Positions 44,320-56,964 of a stretch of DNA of 64,000 nt are shown piece by piece. Origin of the DNA: Streptoalloteichus tenebrarius (GTDB taxonomy: Bacteria > Actinomycetota > Actinomycetes > Mycobacteriales > Pseudonocardiaceae). Position 1 is the first letter of the stretch; each line of letters opens with the position of its first letter. The notes under the pieces are model-generated. The model was not told the DNA's origin, made no database searches, and saw only the letters and a program-made list of their open reading frames with translations. The stretch lies in contig NZ_JAMTCP010000012.1 of the NCBI RefSeq assembly GCF_024171885.1, forward strand, positions 62,001-126,000, given 5' to 3'. The position numbers were made by a program, and so were the translations under genes.

Positions 44320-47300
44320 TCAGTCGGTGGGCAGGGGCGGCGGGGTCGCCGCCGGTCGCTCGGCCAGCGCCTCCAACGCCAGCCGCACCGCCGTGTCGAG
44401 CTGCGGGTCCCTGCCGGCCGCCCAGTCCTGCGGGGTCATCACCACCTCGACGTCCGGGTCGACGCCGTGGTTCTCCACCCCCCAGCCGAACCCGGACAGC
44501 CAGGTGGCGTACCGGGGCTGGGTGACCAACGTGCCGTCCACGAGGTGGTAGCGCGAGTCGATGCCGATCACCCCGCCCCAGGTCCGCACGCCGACCACCG
44601 GGCCGATCCCCAACGCCTTGATCGCCGCGTTGACGATGTCGCCGTCGGAGCCGGAGAACTCGTTGGCCACGGCCACCACCGGGCCGCGGGGCGCCTCCAT
44701 CGGGTAGCTGACCGGCTGGTAGCCGCGCCCGTAGTCCCAACCCACGATCCGGCGGGCCAGCTTCTCCACCACGAGCTGCGAGGTGTGGCCGCCCCGGTTC
44801 TCCCGCACGTCCACCACCAGCGCCTCGCGCCGCAGTTCCAGCCGCAGGTCCCGGTGGAGCTGCGCCCACCCGCTCGCCACCATGTCGGGCACGTGCAGGT
44901 AGCCCACCCTGCCCTCGGACAGCGCGTGCACGTGGTTGCGCCGGCCGGCGACCCAGTCGTGGTAGCGGAGCTGCTCCTCGCTGTCGAGGGGGCGGACGAC
45001 GACCCGCCGGGTGGCGCCGCCGTCGGCGGGGCGCACGGTCAGCTCGACCGGCTTGCCGGCCGTGCCGGCGAGCAGCGGTCCCGGCCCCCGCAACGGGTCG
45101 ACGGGCCGACCGTTCACCGCGAGCAGGACGTCGCCGGCGCGCACGCCCACGCCCGGCGCGGCCAGCGGCGACCGCGCGTCCGGGTCGGAGCTCTCCCCCG
45201 GCAGCACCCGCGCCACGCGCCAGCTCCCGTCCTCCGCGCGCTCCAGGTCCGCGCCGAGCAGGCCCTGGCGTCGCCCGGACTCCACGCCGGTCCCCGGGGG
45301 GACGACGTAGGCGTGCGAGGTGGCCAGCTCGCCCTGCACCTCCCACAGCAGGTCGACCAGGTCGTCGTGGCTGCCGAGCCGGTCCAGCGCCGGGGAGTAC
45401 CTGGCGAGCACGCCGTCCCAGTCCACCCCGCCCATGTCGGCCCGCCAGAAGTGGTCCCGCATCAGGCGGCCGGCCTCGTGGTAGGCCTGCCGCCACTCGG
45501 CGGCCGGGTCGACCTGCACCCGGATCCGGGACAGGTCGATGTCGATCACGCCGTCCGAGCCGCTGTCCCGCTCCGCCTTGCGGTCGGAGGGCTGGACGCG
45601 CAGCGCCCCCCGGTCGCGCAGGACCAGGCGGGCACCGTCCCCGCTGACCTCGAAGGCGTCCACGCCGTCGACGAGCTCCTCGCAGCGCAGCTCCCTGAGG
45701 TCGAAGCGCTCCAGCACCGGGCGGGGCTGCTCCGCGTCGGAGCCGGCGATGTCGTGGCCCAGCGTCCCGGTCAGCGCCTCGCGCAGCCAGAGCACGCCTC
45801 CCTTGCCGGCGCGGAGGGAGGCGTAGTTGCTCGCCGGCACCGGGAACGGCACCACGCGCTCGGCGATGCCCTCGGCGTCGATCACCACGGGCTCGGGGTC
45901 GCCGTTGCGCCCGCCGTTCTTGCCCTCGCGCTCGCCCGTGTCGTCGTCGGCGTCGCCCACGGGGCGGCCGCCCAGGCGCGGGTCGAACGGTGACGGGGTG
46001 CGGGCGCCCAGCGGCACCAGGTGCGGGCGGCAGCCCGCCGGGAAGGACAGGTCGAAGACGTGCGCGTCGTAGACCGGGTCGAAGGTGCGCACCGAGAGGA
46101 ACGCCAGGTGCTTGCCGTCCGCGGTGAACACCGGGTTGTAGTCCAGGAACCGCAGCGGGGTGATGTCCACAATGGACAGATCTTCGAGGCGGGCGACGCG
46201 GATCTGCCGCAGCGGCGGCGGGCCAGGGTGCGACCAGGCCAGCCATGCCGAGTCCGGGGAGAACACCACGTCCTGCGCCTCGCCGTCCTCGGCCGCGACC
46301 ACCTGGCGCAGCTCGGCGGTCTCCACGTCGAGCAGGAGCAGCCGGCCGTCGTGCGTCGCGATGGCCAGGGTGCGCCCGTCGGGCGAGCTGACCAGCTCCA
46401 GCACCCGCCCGAGCTGGCCGGTGGCCAGGCGTCGCGGCTGCACCGCGTCCTCCGGGCCGGACCCGCCGGAGCGCCGCTCCTGGCCCGAGGAGGACCCCGA
46501 AGAGGGCCCGGAAGAGGACGAGGAAGAGGACGAGGAGCGGTTGCGCGCCTCACGGTCCCCCACCGGAGCGATCTCCACGGCGTCCTCGCCGTGGGCGTCG
46601 GTGACCCAGGCGACGCGACCGCTGTCGCCGAGCACGACCGGGAGACGGGCCCGGACACCCGGTTCGACGGACACGGCGATCGCCGGCCCGTCCCGGTGGG
46701 TCAGCCAGTGCACCGTGCCCCGCACCTCGACGACGCTGGCGCGGCCGGTGCGGTCCGGCTGGAACTCGCCCAGCTCGTGGGAGGTGCGCACCGGGTAGGG
46801 CTGGCGGGCCGTCCTGGGGCCGCCGAGGCGGACCTCCACCGGGCGCGGCTCGGCCGACAGGTCCTCCAGCAGCCAGAGCTGGCCGGAGCAGTGGTAGACC
46901 ACGCGCGTGCCGTCGGTGCTCGCCTGGCGCGCGTAGAACTCCGTGTGGTGGCTGTGCTTCCGGAGGTCGGACCCGTCGGGCCGGCACGAGTACAGGTTGC
47001 CGACGCCCTCGTGGTCGGACAGGAACACCACGCGGTCGCCGACCCAGCCCACCGAGTGGAGCTGACCATCCACATCGGACAGGATGCGGCGGAACTCCGG
47101 GGCGGAGCCCTCGGCGGCGGGGGCGAGCCAGAGCTTGCCGGCGGTGCCACCGCGGTAGCGCTTCCAGTGCGCCGGGTCCCGGAACACGGCGGAGACGAGC
47201 GCCACCGCGCCGTCGGGGCCGTAGGCGACCTCGCTCACCGGCCCGTACGGCAGCCGCCGCGCCGGCCCGCCGTCCACCGGCACCGCGTGGGCCCAGGTGC

Positions 47301-47634
47301 GGCGGGTCGAGGGCTCGCCGGTGGCGCTGATGGCGAGCACCGCGCCGTCGGGCGTCCAGCCGCGCACGCTCGTCCTCGGGTCGCCCCAGTACGTCAGCCG
47401 CTGGCTCGGCCCGCCGTCCACGGGCGCCACGTGCACCTCGGGCGCGCCGTCACGGTGGCTCGTCCAGGCCAACAGGGCGCCGTCCGGCGAGAACCGGGGA
47501 TGATTGGCGGGCACGCGGTCGGCGGAGACCCGCCACGCCCTGCCGCCGTCCAGCGGCGCCAGCCACACGTCGTCCTCGGCGACGAAGGTCACGAGCCCAC
47601 CATGCAGATGTGGGAAGCGGAGGTAACCGGTCAC
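44320..47634 (-). CDS. Tricorn-like protease (S41 family)
   Basis: 1104 residues from GTG 47634; ATG 47676 would add 14. The start GYLRFPHLHGGLVTFVAEDD is typical. Two beta-propellers (about 1-310 and 320-680) with WDxxP-like blades, a PDZ domain (about 775-860; VGVRAGDVLLAVNGRPVDPL) and an S41 core (LVVDVRENRGGHTSQLVVEK, VANEFSGSDGDIVNAAIKAL with the nucleophile Ser, VVGVRTWGGVIG). Tricorn degrades oligopeptides downstream of the proteasome. A poly-Ser/Gly linker (about residues 355-395) interrupts the second propeller start, unusual and probably surface-exposed. Confidence 0.92.
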   Translation of the reverse strand: MTGYLRFPHLHGGLVTFVAEDDVWLAPLDGGRAWRVSADRVPANHPRFSPDGALLAWTSHRDGAPEVHVAPVDGGPSQRLTYWGDPRTSVRGWTPDGAVLAISATGEPSTRRTWAHAVPVDGGPARRLPYGPVSEVAYGPDGAVALVSAVFRDPAHWKRYRGGTAGKLWLAPAAEGSAPEFRRILSDVDGQLHSVGWVGDRVVFLSDHEGVGNLYSCRPDGSDLRKHSHHTEFYARQASTDGTRVVYHCSGQLWLLEDLSAEPRPVEVRLGGPRTARQPYPVRTSHELGEFQPDRTGRASVVEVRGTVHWLTHRDGPAIAVSVEPGVRARLPVVLGDSGRVAWVTDAHGEDAVEIAPVGDREARNRSSSSSSSSSGPSSGSSSGQERRSGGSGPEDAVQPRRLATGQLGRVLELVSSPDGRTLAIATHDGRLLLLDVETAELRQVVAAEDGEAQDVVFSPDSAWLAWSHPGPPPLRQIRVARLEDLSIVDITPLRFLDYNPVFTADGKHLAFLSVRTFDPVYDAHVFDLSFPAGCRPHLVPLGARTPSPFDPRLGGRPVGDADDDTGEREGKNGGRNGDPEPVVIDAEGIAERVVPFPVPASNYASLRAGKGGVLWLREALTGTLGHDIAGSDAEQPRPVLERFDLRELRCEELVDGVDAFEVSGDGARLVLRDRGALRVQPSDRKAERDSGSDGVIDIDLSRIRVQVDPAAEWRQAYHEAGRLMRDHFWRADMGGVDWDGVLARYSPALDRLGSHDDLVDLLWEVQGELATSHAYVVPPGTGVESGRRQGLLGADLERAEDGSWRVARVLPGESSDPDARSPLAAPGVGVRAGDVLLAVNGRPVDPLRGPGPLLAGTAGKPVELTVRPADGGATRRVVVRPLDSEEQLRYHDWVAGRRNHVHALSEGRVGYLHVPDMVASGWAQLHRDLRLELRREALVVDVRENRGGHTSQLVVEKLARRIVGWDYGRGYQPVSYPMEAPRGPVVAVANEFSGSDGDIVNAAIKALGIGPVVGVRTWGGVIGIDSRYHLVDGTLVTQPRYATWLSGFGWGVENHGVDPDVEVVMTPQDWAAGRDPQLDTAVRLALEALAERPAATPPPLPTD

Positions 47635-47776
47635 CAACGCGACGTTACCCGCCGTGATCGCGAGCGGAACGGGCATTCGCCCACACCGCCTACCGCCGTC
47701 CGGTGTCCCCTCGCCGAGCCCCGCCCCCGCGGTGTCAGGCTCTCCCGCGCACCCGGACCACCCCAGCCAGTCCGGA

Positions 47777-47919
47777 CAGCCCCCACCCACCCTGGGGGGC
47801 GAGCCCCGCTCCAGCCTAACCAGCCACGACCCCGCGGGAGAAACGCACGCTCCCGCCCCTGTGGATAACTCAGAAATCCTGTCGCCCGAACGAATGAGCA
47901 CGACCGCGCCTGTGGACAA
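47777..47919 (+). repeat. Intergenic hairpin plus DnaA-box-like element, copy 3
   Basis: The core at 47777-47825 matches copies 1 and 2 across GGGGGGCGAGCCCCGCTCCA. TGTGGATAA begins at 47860 (83 bases from core start) and TGTGGACAA at 47911. Confidence 0.8.
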
Positions 47920-48199
47920 GTCGCCAAAATCCTTTGACAACAACGCACTTCGCCGTTCAACGAACGTCCCTGCCACCGCACCCTGCCACCGCGCCCTGAC
48001 GGCGCTCCCGACCCGCCCCCGAGCACCGATTCACCCGGTCGAATGGCGCACACTCCCACGAGCACGGGCAATCCGCCCGAGACGACCGCGAACGGACGAA
48101 CAGGTCCCGAACCAGCGAAGAGACCCGAACCAGCGCCGGCGGGGCAGGCAGTCCTCGGCCGTCCTCGGCAACAGTCCTCGGCAACAGTCCTCGGGGGAC
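47920..48199. other. Gene-free stretch with a short CAGTCCTCGG repeat
   Basis: About 280 bases before the mazG stop. CAACAGTCCTCGG-type units occur three times at about 48150-48195, directly against the mazG end. No gene is recognised. Confidence 0.5.
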
Positions 48200-49222
48200 T
48201 CAGGAACTCGCGGGCCAGAACCGACGCCACCCGGTCGGTCCCATGGTCGCCGGGTCCACCCCCGCCGCGCGCGCCGACCGCTCCGCCTCCCGCACCCGCT
48301 CGGCGAACCGCCGCGCCACCGCGCGCAGCTCGCCCTCGGGGTCCTCCCCGGCGAGCTTGGCCAACGCCGCCACGACGAACAACAACTCGCCCGAGGAGTC
48401 GCCCTCCGGCAGCAGGTCCGCCGGCAGACCGGCCCTCGCGGTGCGCTGCGCGAGCTTCGCGGCCAACGCCACCGCCGGCTGCCCGGTCGCGACGCCGTCC
48501 AGCGAGGACTCCCGGCGCTTCTCCGCCTGCTTCAGCTCCTCCCAGCGGTGCTGCTGGCTGGTCGCGTCGTGCACGTGCGGGTCGCCGTCGGCGAAGACGT
48601 GCGGGTGTCGGCCCACGAGCTTGGCGACCAGGTCACCGGCCACGTCGTCCACGGAGAACGGATCGGCCGGGTCCTCCGACGCCACCCGCGAGTGGAACAG
48701 GACCTGGAGGAGGACGTCGCCCAACTCCTCCCGCAGCGCGGCCCGGTCGCCGTCCTCGATGGCCTCCAGGAGCTCGTAGGTCTCCTCGATCAGGTACTGG
48801 CGCAGCGACTCGTGGGTCTGCTCGGCGTCCCATGGACACCCGCCTGGCGAGCGCAGGCGGTCCATCGCGGCGACGGCGTCCAGCAGGGCGGCCCCGACCG
48901 GCTCGGGCGTGCCGAGCACCGGCGCGCCCGCCGCGTGCAGCGCCGCCGCGGCCGGGTCGGCCGCGTCCGCCGCGACCAGCAGGACGGGACGCTCGCCGGC
49001 CTCCGCGACCAGGGCAGAGGGAGTGGGCGCGGGCGCGGCGCCCATCGCCGCCCTCAGCGCGTCGTCGACGTCCGATGCCACGTACACCGCCTCCGCCTCG
49101 CGGAGCAGCGGCACCGCCGCGGCCGGCAACACCGCGCCGAGGCGGTCGCTGAGCACCACGATGGCGCAGCCGGGGACCGGGACGGGCCGCAGAGTGGGGT
49201 CCTGCATCTCGGGCCGAGTCAC
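48200..49222 (-). CDS. mazG: MazG nucleoside triphosphate pyrophosphohydrolase
   Basis: 340 residues (GTG 49222; ATG 49207 is an equal alternative because neither has a well-spaced site). The N-terminal about 115 residues are the extra domain seen in actinobacterial MazG. The catalytic region starts LRSPGGCPWDAEQTHESLRQ, followed by the metal motif EETYELLEAIEDGD ... REELGDVLLQVLFHSRVA. It hydrolyses NTPs, including oxidised dNTPs, to NMP and pyrophosphate. Synteny with mfd and lpqU supports the call. Confidence 0.93.
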   Translation of the reverse strand: MTRPEMQDPTLRPVPVPGCAIVVLSDRLGAVLPAAAVPLLREAEAVYVASDVDDALRAAMGAAPAPTPSALVAEAGERPVLLVAADAADPAAAALHAAGAPVLGTPEPVGAALLDAVAAMDRLRSPGGCPWDAEQTHESLRQYLIEETYELLEAIEDGDRAALREELGDVLLQVLFHSRVASEDPADPFSVDDVAGDLVAKLVGRHPHVFADGDPHVHDATSQQHRWEELKQAEKRRESSLDGVATGQPAVALAAKLAQRTARAGLPADLLPEGDSSGELLFVVAALAKLAGEDPEGELRAVARRFAERVREAERSARAAGVDPATMGPTGWRRFWPASS

Positions 49223-49337
49223 CCTTCCAGTCTTACCGTTCGCGTGAGGGCCGGCCGAGCGGGCCTGGCTCCGCCGAACCGACCTCGCCGGCCGTGCCCG
49301 CCCGGTCGTGTCCGGTCGGTCGTGTCCGGTCGGCCTT

Positions 49338-49505
49338 ACTGGTCCTGCTTCACTGGTCCGGCCTCACTGGTCCTGCTTCACTGGTCCGGCCTCACTGGTC
49401 CTGCTTCACTCGTCCGGCCTCACCGGCCCGGTTTCGCTGACCAGGCGTCGCAGGCCCGGCCTCGCAGGTCCGGCCTCGCAGGTCCGGCCTCGCAGGCCCG
49501 GCCTC
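49338..49505. repeat. 14-bp minisatellite array, about twelve units
   Basis: Units alternate ACTGGTCCTGCTTC and ACTGGTCCGGCCTC three times (a 28-base higher-order unit), pass through degenerate copies, then run GCAGG(T/C)CCGGCCTC four times. The whole 49223-49551 gap is filled by this array and GTCCGGTCGGTC repeats at 49305-49335; there is no gene. Confidence 0.85.
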
Positions 49506-49551
49506 GCTGGACCGAGCACGTCGGACCCAACAGGCGGACCGTGGACCGGGC

Positions 49552-50490
49552 TCACTGGGCGCGTTCGCGCGGCGGGAAGCGGAAGCCGCCGGTCTCCTCC
49601 GGGTTGGCGACCGCCGCCAGGCTCATCGGGTCCCACACGCCGTAGCGCGGGTTCACCCGCACGCCCAGCTCCTCGGACAGCGGGGCGAGCATGCGCAGGC
49701 CGATCGCCTCAAGCTGACGCGGGTCGAGCTGCTTGACGTCCACGCCGCCGGACGCGCCGTCCGACAGCGAGCGCTCCCGCACCACCGCGACCAGCCACTG
49801 CCCGTCCCGGTCGCTGACCGGGAACGCGAGCACGGTCCCCTTCTCCGCGCTGAACAACGGCGTCGAGGCGAGCTGGAGGTTGTCCGAGGCCCGCAGCCGC
49901 TCGTTGAGGCCGGCGGGAACGCCGCTGGCCCTGTCCTTCGCGATGACGTCGCGCGCCCGCTCCGGGTCGTTCGCGAGCTGCCGCGCCTTCTCCTCGGCGG
50001 CCTTGCGCGAGCCGGCCTGCGTGTAGTCGACGGTGATGCTCAGCCGGTCCAGGTACTTCTTGCCCAGCTCCACGAGCAGGAGCTGGTCGGCGGCACGCTC
50101 CCGGAAGGTGTGCTCGTCGTAGACCGTGCCCCGGGAGGCCGCCTCGGCCCCGCCCTGCTTGTCGATCAGCTCGCTGACCTGCTCCTCGCGGTAGGACAGC
50201 CCCTCCCTGTCGGCGGCCCTGCCGATCAGGTCGTGCCGCACCGACAGCGTCACGATGTTGCGGGCCACGACGTCGAGCGTTCCCTGCTTGCGCAGGTCGG
50301 ACTTGATGTCGGGGTCCTTGTGGAACACCGAGTCCAGGCGCTGCCGCACGTGGTCCAGCGGGATGGTGGAGTCGCCGATGACGGCGGCCGCGCCGACCTG
50401 GCTGGGGCCGGAACCGCAGCCGACCAGCAACGCGCCGGCGGCGACGACGAGGGCGAGCAGGCGGGCGGGACGGCGGATGGCGGTCGTCAC
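49552..50490 (-). CDS. SurA N-terminal-domain lipoprotein
   Basis: 312 residues. The lipobox LLVGC is at residues 21-25. The region AVIGDSTIPLDHVRQRLDSV, then long helices to about 215, fits the SurA_N peptidyl-prolyl isomerase-like chaperone fold; no parvulin PPIase catalytic core is obvious. It is probably a membrane-anchored folding factor outside the cell. GTG 50490 has AAGGTAGG 5 bases upstream. It follows mfd by 160 bases on the same strand. Confidence 0.82.
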   Translation of the reverse strand: MTTAIRRPARLLALVVAAGALLVGCGSGPSQVGAAAVIGDSTIPLDHVRQRLDSVFHKDPDIKSDLRKQGTLDVVARNIVTLSVRHDLIGRAADREGLSYREEQVSELIDKQGGAEAASRGTVYDEHTFRERAADQLLLVELGKKYLDRLSITVDYTQAGSRKAAEEKARQLANDPERARDVIAKDRASGVPAGLNERLRASDNLQLASTPLFSAEKGTVLAFPVSDRDGQWLVAVVRERSLSDGASGGVDVKQLDPRQLEAIGLRMLAPLSEELGVRVNPRYGVWDPMSLAAVANPEETGGFRFPPRERAQ

Positions 50491-50650
50491 AGTCGCCTAC
50501 CTTCTCATGACCGCGACGCTGAGTCAGCAGGTGCTCACCGAGAACCGTCAGGACATTCGCCCGACGGTCATGGGAGGGCGCACCGCCGAGAGGGTGGCGC
50601 TCCACCCGACCAATCCGGACCGGACGGAGCGCCACCACGGGCGGAAAGCG

Positions 50651-54262
<3,612 letters not shown>

Positions 54263-54364
54263 GGGACTCCCCCTGTGGTGGACGCTGCGTGGCGGGACGC
54301 GACTCGGGAAAGCGGACACACCCCTGCCCGGGACAAGCCACCGGTCAGGGGTCTCACCCCCCAC

Positions 54365-54510
54365 CCTACGACCCTCCCCCAACACCATCCCCACGAGCTG
54401 ACGCCCAGCAGCCGTGCCCAACCTGCGCCACCGGCCGTGATCCTCGCTCCACGACAGCGCCATGTGCAGTGCCGGTTCGTTTGGCCCACCACTCCAAGCA
54501 CTTACATCAA
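54365..54510. repeat. Cassette-linker repeat A
   Basis: It aligns with 56717-56860 over about 145 bases. Shared blocks include CCCTCCCCC(A/G)ACACCA, CGAGC...GACGCCCA and AGTGC(G/C)(A/G)TGCCG(A/G)TTCGTT. Both copies follow the 3' end of an island gene on the minus strand, so they look like duplicated cassette junctions. Confidence 0.6.
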
Positions 54511-54547
54511 CGACTCGCCTGTCGCGTCTCACTCGCCAATCGATCAC

Positions 54548-55072
54548 CTAGTTCGACGTGGAGCCCGCAGCAGAAGCCAGAAATTCGAGGGAAGACAGCG
54601 GTTCTTCCCCGAGCGCCAATCGAGAGGCCACCCTCTCGCACCTCACCCGAGCGAAAAACTCCACTGGAACAAAGTTGGCGATGCGAATCCTCAAAAGCAG
54701 CCGACAGGCGAGGTCCGCAGAGGCGGAGCGCGCGCAGGTGGCGAGCATGTCGCGCAGTTCGGCCACCACGTCCTGGGAAGCCCAAGCCGCATCAGCCTCC
54801 GCAGGCACGCGTCCGTATATCTCTTTCCACTGCCGACAAGTTATGTTGATGCGCTCCACAAAGGCTCGGGCCGTCTCGTCTCCACGGAAGCAGTAATTCC
54901 ACGAAGCCGCCATCGAGAAAAGCTGCTCGATCCTGCGGTCACTCAAGGGGGAAGCAGCCAGTTCAGTGACATCACGCTCAAGCGCGTCAGCTCCTCTTTG
55001 CTGCGCCTCGTCAGCGACGGCCGATTCCCCTACCGAGAGACAGGAGTGGACGACTTCCTCAACCCCTCCCAC
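54548..55072 (-). CDS. Unknown island protein, possible immunity protein
   Basis: 174 residues, mostly alpha-helical, acidic, no signal peptide or membrane segment. Features include SDRRIEQLFSMAASWNYCFR, FVERINITCRQWKEIYGRVP and LLRIRIANFVPVEFFARVRC. Codon use is much less GC-biased than that of the neighbours. GTG 55072 has no good ribosome binding site. It is last in a run of putative immunity genes, which suggests but does not prove an immunity role. Confidence 0.55.
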   Translation of the reverse strand: MGGVEEVVHSCLSVGESAVADEAQQRGADALERDVTELAASPLSDRRIEQLFSMAASWNYCFRGDETARAFVERINITCRQWKEIYGRVPAEADAAWASQDVVAELRDMLATCARSASADLACRLLLRIRIANFVPVEFFARVRCERVASRLALGEEPLSSLEFLASAAGSTSN

Positions 55073-55224
55073 ACGGCCCAGCTCTCATGAAACAGAGCGC
55101 GAATCCCGACAAGCCGAAGTCAAAAGTAGTGAACCTCTGCACAGTATTCCTCGCCCCAGTTCCCGCCCGAGAACTTCATCCGGCCACCGACGCCACAGCG
55201 AACAAGAGAACCGTGAAGACGCTG

Positions 55225-55601
55225 TCAGCTCAAATTAACTGACACCCCGGCAGAGCGCATCGCTCGCACGATATCATCCACATACGAATCGCCGAGATGC
55301 ACCCGGGCCGTCTTCACTGAATGCCAGTTCAGCACGAATGGTGGAGTTAGCCCGAACCCCCCGAAAGGCAGTCTTTGAATGCGTCCAGCGTTGAGCCGAA
55401 ATAGCCGCCCGGGCCGCGCAGCGTCTCCCCTGGCGCGCAGTAGAGACCGCCCCGGACAGTAATGTTGCGGCCATCCATCTGGTACACACCGCCGAAAGAA
55501 TCCTTCTCCCGCACGAGGACTTCCAAGCGTGATGAAGACGTACGCAATCGACAAGCCCCACCGCGGGCCACAAAATTAAATTGTGGCATACCACAAATCA
55601 T
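55225..55601 (-). pseudogene. Barstar-like immunity protein, frameshifted at a G tract
   Basis: The first part reads VYQMDGRNITVRGGLYCAPG then GYFGSTLDAFKDCLSGG; the second frame continues GFGLTPPFVLNWHSVKTARV, HLGDSYVDDIVRAM and SAGVSVNLS. Joined, this matches the barstar pattern (ldG, pGYfGxxLDAfxDCL, LxWxxSxxaRxxLG). The frame breaks at a run of six C on the plus strand (55357-55362); seven would restore it. The start overlaps the preceding 133-residue gene. It is intact apart from that single base, so it may be phase-variable, recently dead, or an assembly error. Confidence 0.7.
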
Positions 55602-55977
55602 TGGCCGAGAATTGCTCGATATTCACCGAATGAAACCTTTCCGACTCGCCAAACGCCTGCCCGAGGTGGACAATGTCGCAGCGAAGAAACGGGGCATCGA
55701 ACGACGGGACGATGACGGCCGACCGAACCAGCTCAACATCCTCCGGGTTCCACGAGGTTCCGCCTTCCAAAATTGCCAGCGGGTAACTCGTAGAAACCAT
55801 AGCTACGCGACGGGCGTCGAGTATCACGCTGACCCAACTCTCACCAGCGTCGGCGTCCCAGTCCACCAAGGCCCCCACGTGCCTGGCAAGGCTGGATGCG
55901 GCCTCACGCGCAGACTCGGCGCCCCAGGAGGAAGGGCTCAGGTAGAGATCCTCCAACGTTTCCGAGATATCGATCAC
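55576..55977 (-). CDS. Putative immunity protein coupled to the Hint-toxin fragment
   Basis: 133 residues, acidic and soluble: MIDISETLEDLYLSPSSWGA, SLARHVGALVDWDADAGESW, FLRCDIVHLGQAFGESERFH. I do not recognise the family. GTG 55977 overlaps the toxin stop by 4 bases (GTGA), the coupling expected for a toxin-immunity pair. Codon use is island-like. Confidence 0.6.
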   Translation of the reverse strand: MIDISETLEDLYLSPSSWGAESAREAASSLARHVGALVDWDADAGESWVSVILDARRVAMVSTSYPLAILEGGTSWNPEDVELVRSAVIVPSFDAPFLRCDIVHLGQAFGESERFHSVNIEQFSANDLWYATI

Positions 55978-56681
55978 CGGGCACCGCCGGGGGCACCGCC
56001 GGGGGCACCGCCGGGGGCACCGTGCACGAAACCATTCTTTGATCGGTAGACGTTAATGTAGTTGGTCAACTCGCCGGTCCTCGCGATGATCCCAACCGGG
56101 CCATTTTCGACATACACCTTCGCCTTGCTTCCAACCCACAGGTCGTGGGCGTCAGCGTACGCCGCGGCGTCCAGGACCGCCCTTTCGGCATCCACTCCGC
56201 TCAAGAACACGCTCTTCCCAGGACGAACTGTGACGGGTAGGTGAGGCACCATACCGTGAACATCTAAAGTGTACGTCCCATTCGTCATTCGCCCATGGCG
56301 GTCAAAGAACGTCTTTGGAGCAGTGAAGCACTCTGGTTCGGTGTTGTGCACAAGTACTGGCGTATCTCCTGCCAGAACATAGTACGTGTGGAGGCCGTCG
56401 ACCGTGAGGTTGTAGACGCGGCGGACTTCGCTGAAGGAGCGCGTTCCGGTGACGGTCGCCGGGCGGTTGTCGGCGGTCCGGAAGGTGTAACCGGGTTTCA
56501 GGTCCTTCGTGTAGAGCCACTTGCCGACGCTCTCGACCCAGAACGGATGCTCGTCGGTCGCCACCAGCTTGCCGGTCTGGTCGCCGGACTGGCCGTCCGT
56601 GTCGATGGTGACCTCGACGAGCGGGTTGTCCGTGATGTGCGACCGGACATCCGCGACCCCTCGGACACAACCCCGCCAAGG
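55974..56681 (-). pseudogene. Orphan polymorphic-toxin tip: Hint domain plus C-terminal toxin domain
   Basis: The open frame begins right after a TGA at 56682-56684 and has no native start. First comes the pretoxin Hint end: HITDNPLVEVTIDTDGQSGD, LVATDEHPFWVESVGKWLYT, DLKPGYTFRTADNRPATVTG, RVYNLTVDGLHTYYVLAG and TPVLVHN (self-cleavage Asn). An unknown about 105-residue toxin domain follows (FDRHGRMTNGTYTLDVHGM ... YVENGPVGIIARTGELTNYI). A GTG at 56564 lies inside the Hint domain. It is a displaced C-terminal cassette of a large secreted toxin whose N-terminal body is not in this window. Confidence 0.75.
55980..56025. repeat. 12-bp tandem repeat at the toxin 3' end
   Basis: GCCGGGGGCACC occurs almost four times and encodes GAPGGAPGGAPG as the last residues of the toxin, immediately before the immunity start. 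It is far more GC-rich than the surrounding island. Confidence 0.85.
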
Positions 56682-56716
56682 TCAAGCCACCCCGTCAGGA
56701 GCCTCAACCGTTCGCC

Positions 56717-56860
56717 CTACACCCCTCCCCCGACACCACCCCGGCGAGCAGTCCTCCGAGCACCCGACGCCCACCCACAACCGTCACCCTCACGTCACCA
56801 GAGCCAAGTGCGATGCCGATTCGTTGGAAACCCACCCCCAGGCATTCATACGACACGCGA
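56717..56860. repeat. Cassette-linker repeat B
   Basis: Partner of 54365-54510. It lies between the 3' end of the second immunity gene and the Hint fragment of the first cassette. About 250 further bases on its two sides hold no gene. Confidence 0.6.
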
Positions 56861-56964
56861 ACAAATATGGCAACCCGCGAACCACTGAATGCGAACAGAA
56901 GAACGGACTCGAATATCTTGGAAGCGGACGGCCTGCTCGCCTCCGCGTGAACTGACGCTTCCGT

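Noticed and set aside
44206-45993. A long plus-strand frame opposite the tricorn-like gene
   Set aside because: A high-GC antisense shadow; the minus strand has clear propeller, PDZ and S41 motifs.
49338-49505. Possible CRISPR array
   Set aside because: Units are 14 bases and directly adjacent, without spacers, and there are no cas genes.
56564-56566. Native start of the Hint-toxin gene at GTG 56564
   Set aside because: It falls inside the Hint fold; homology continues upstream in frame to a stop codon at 56682.
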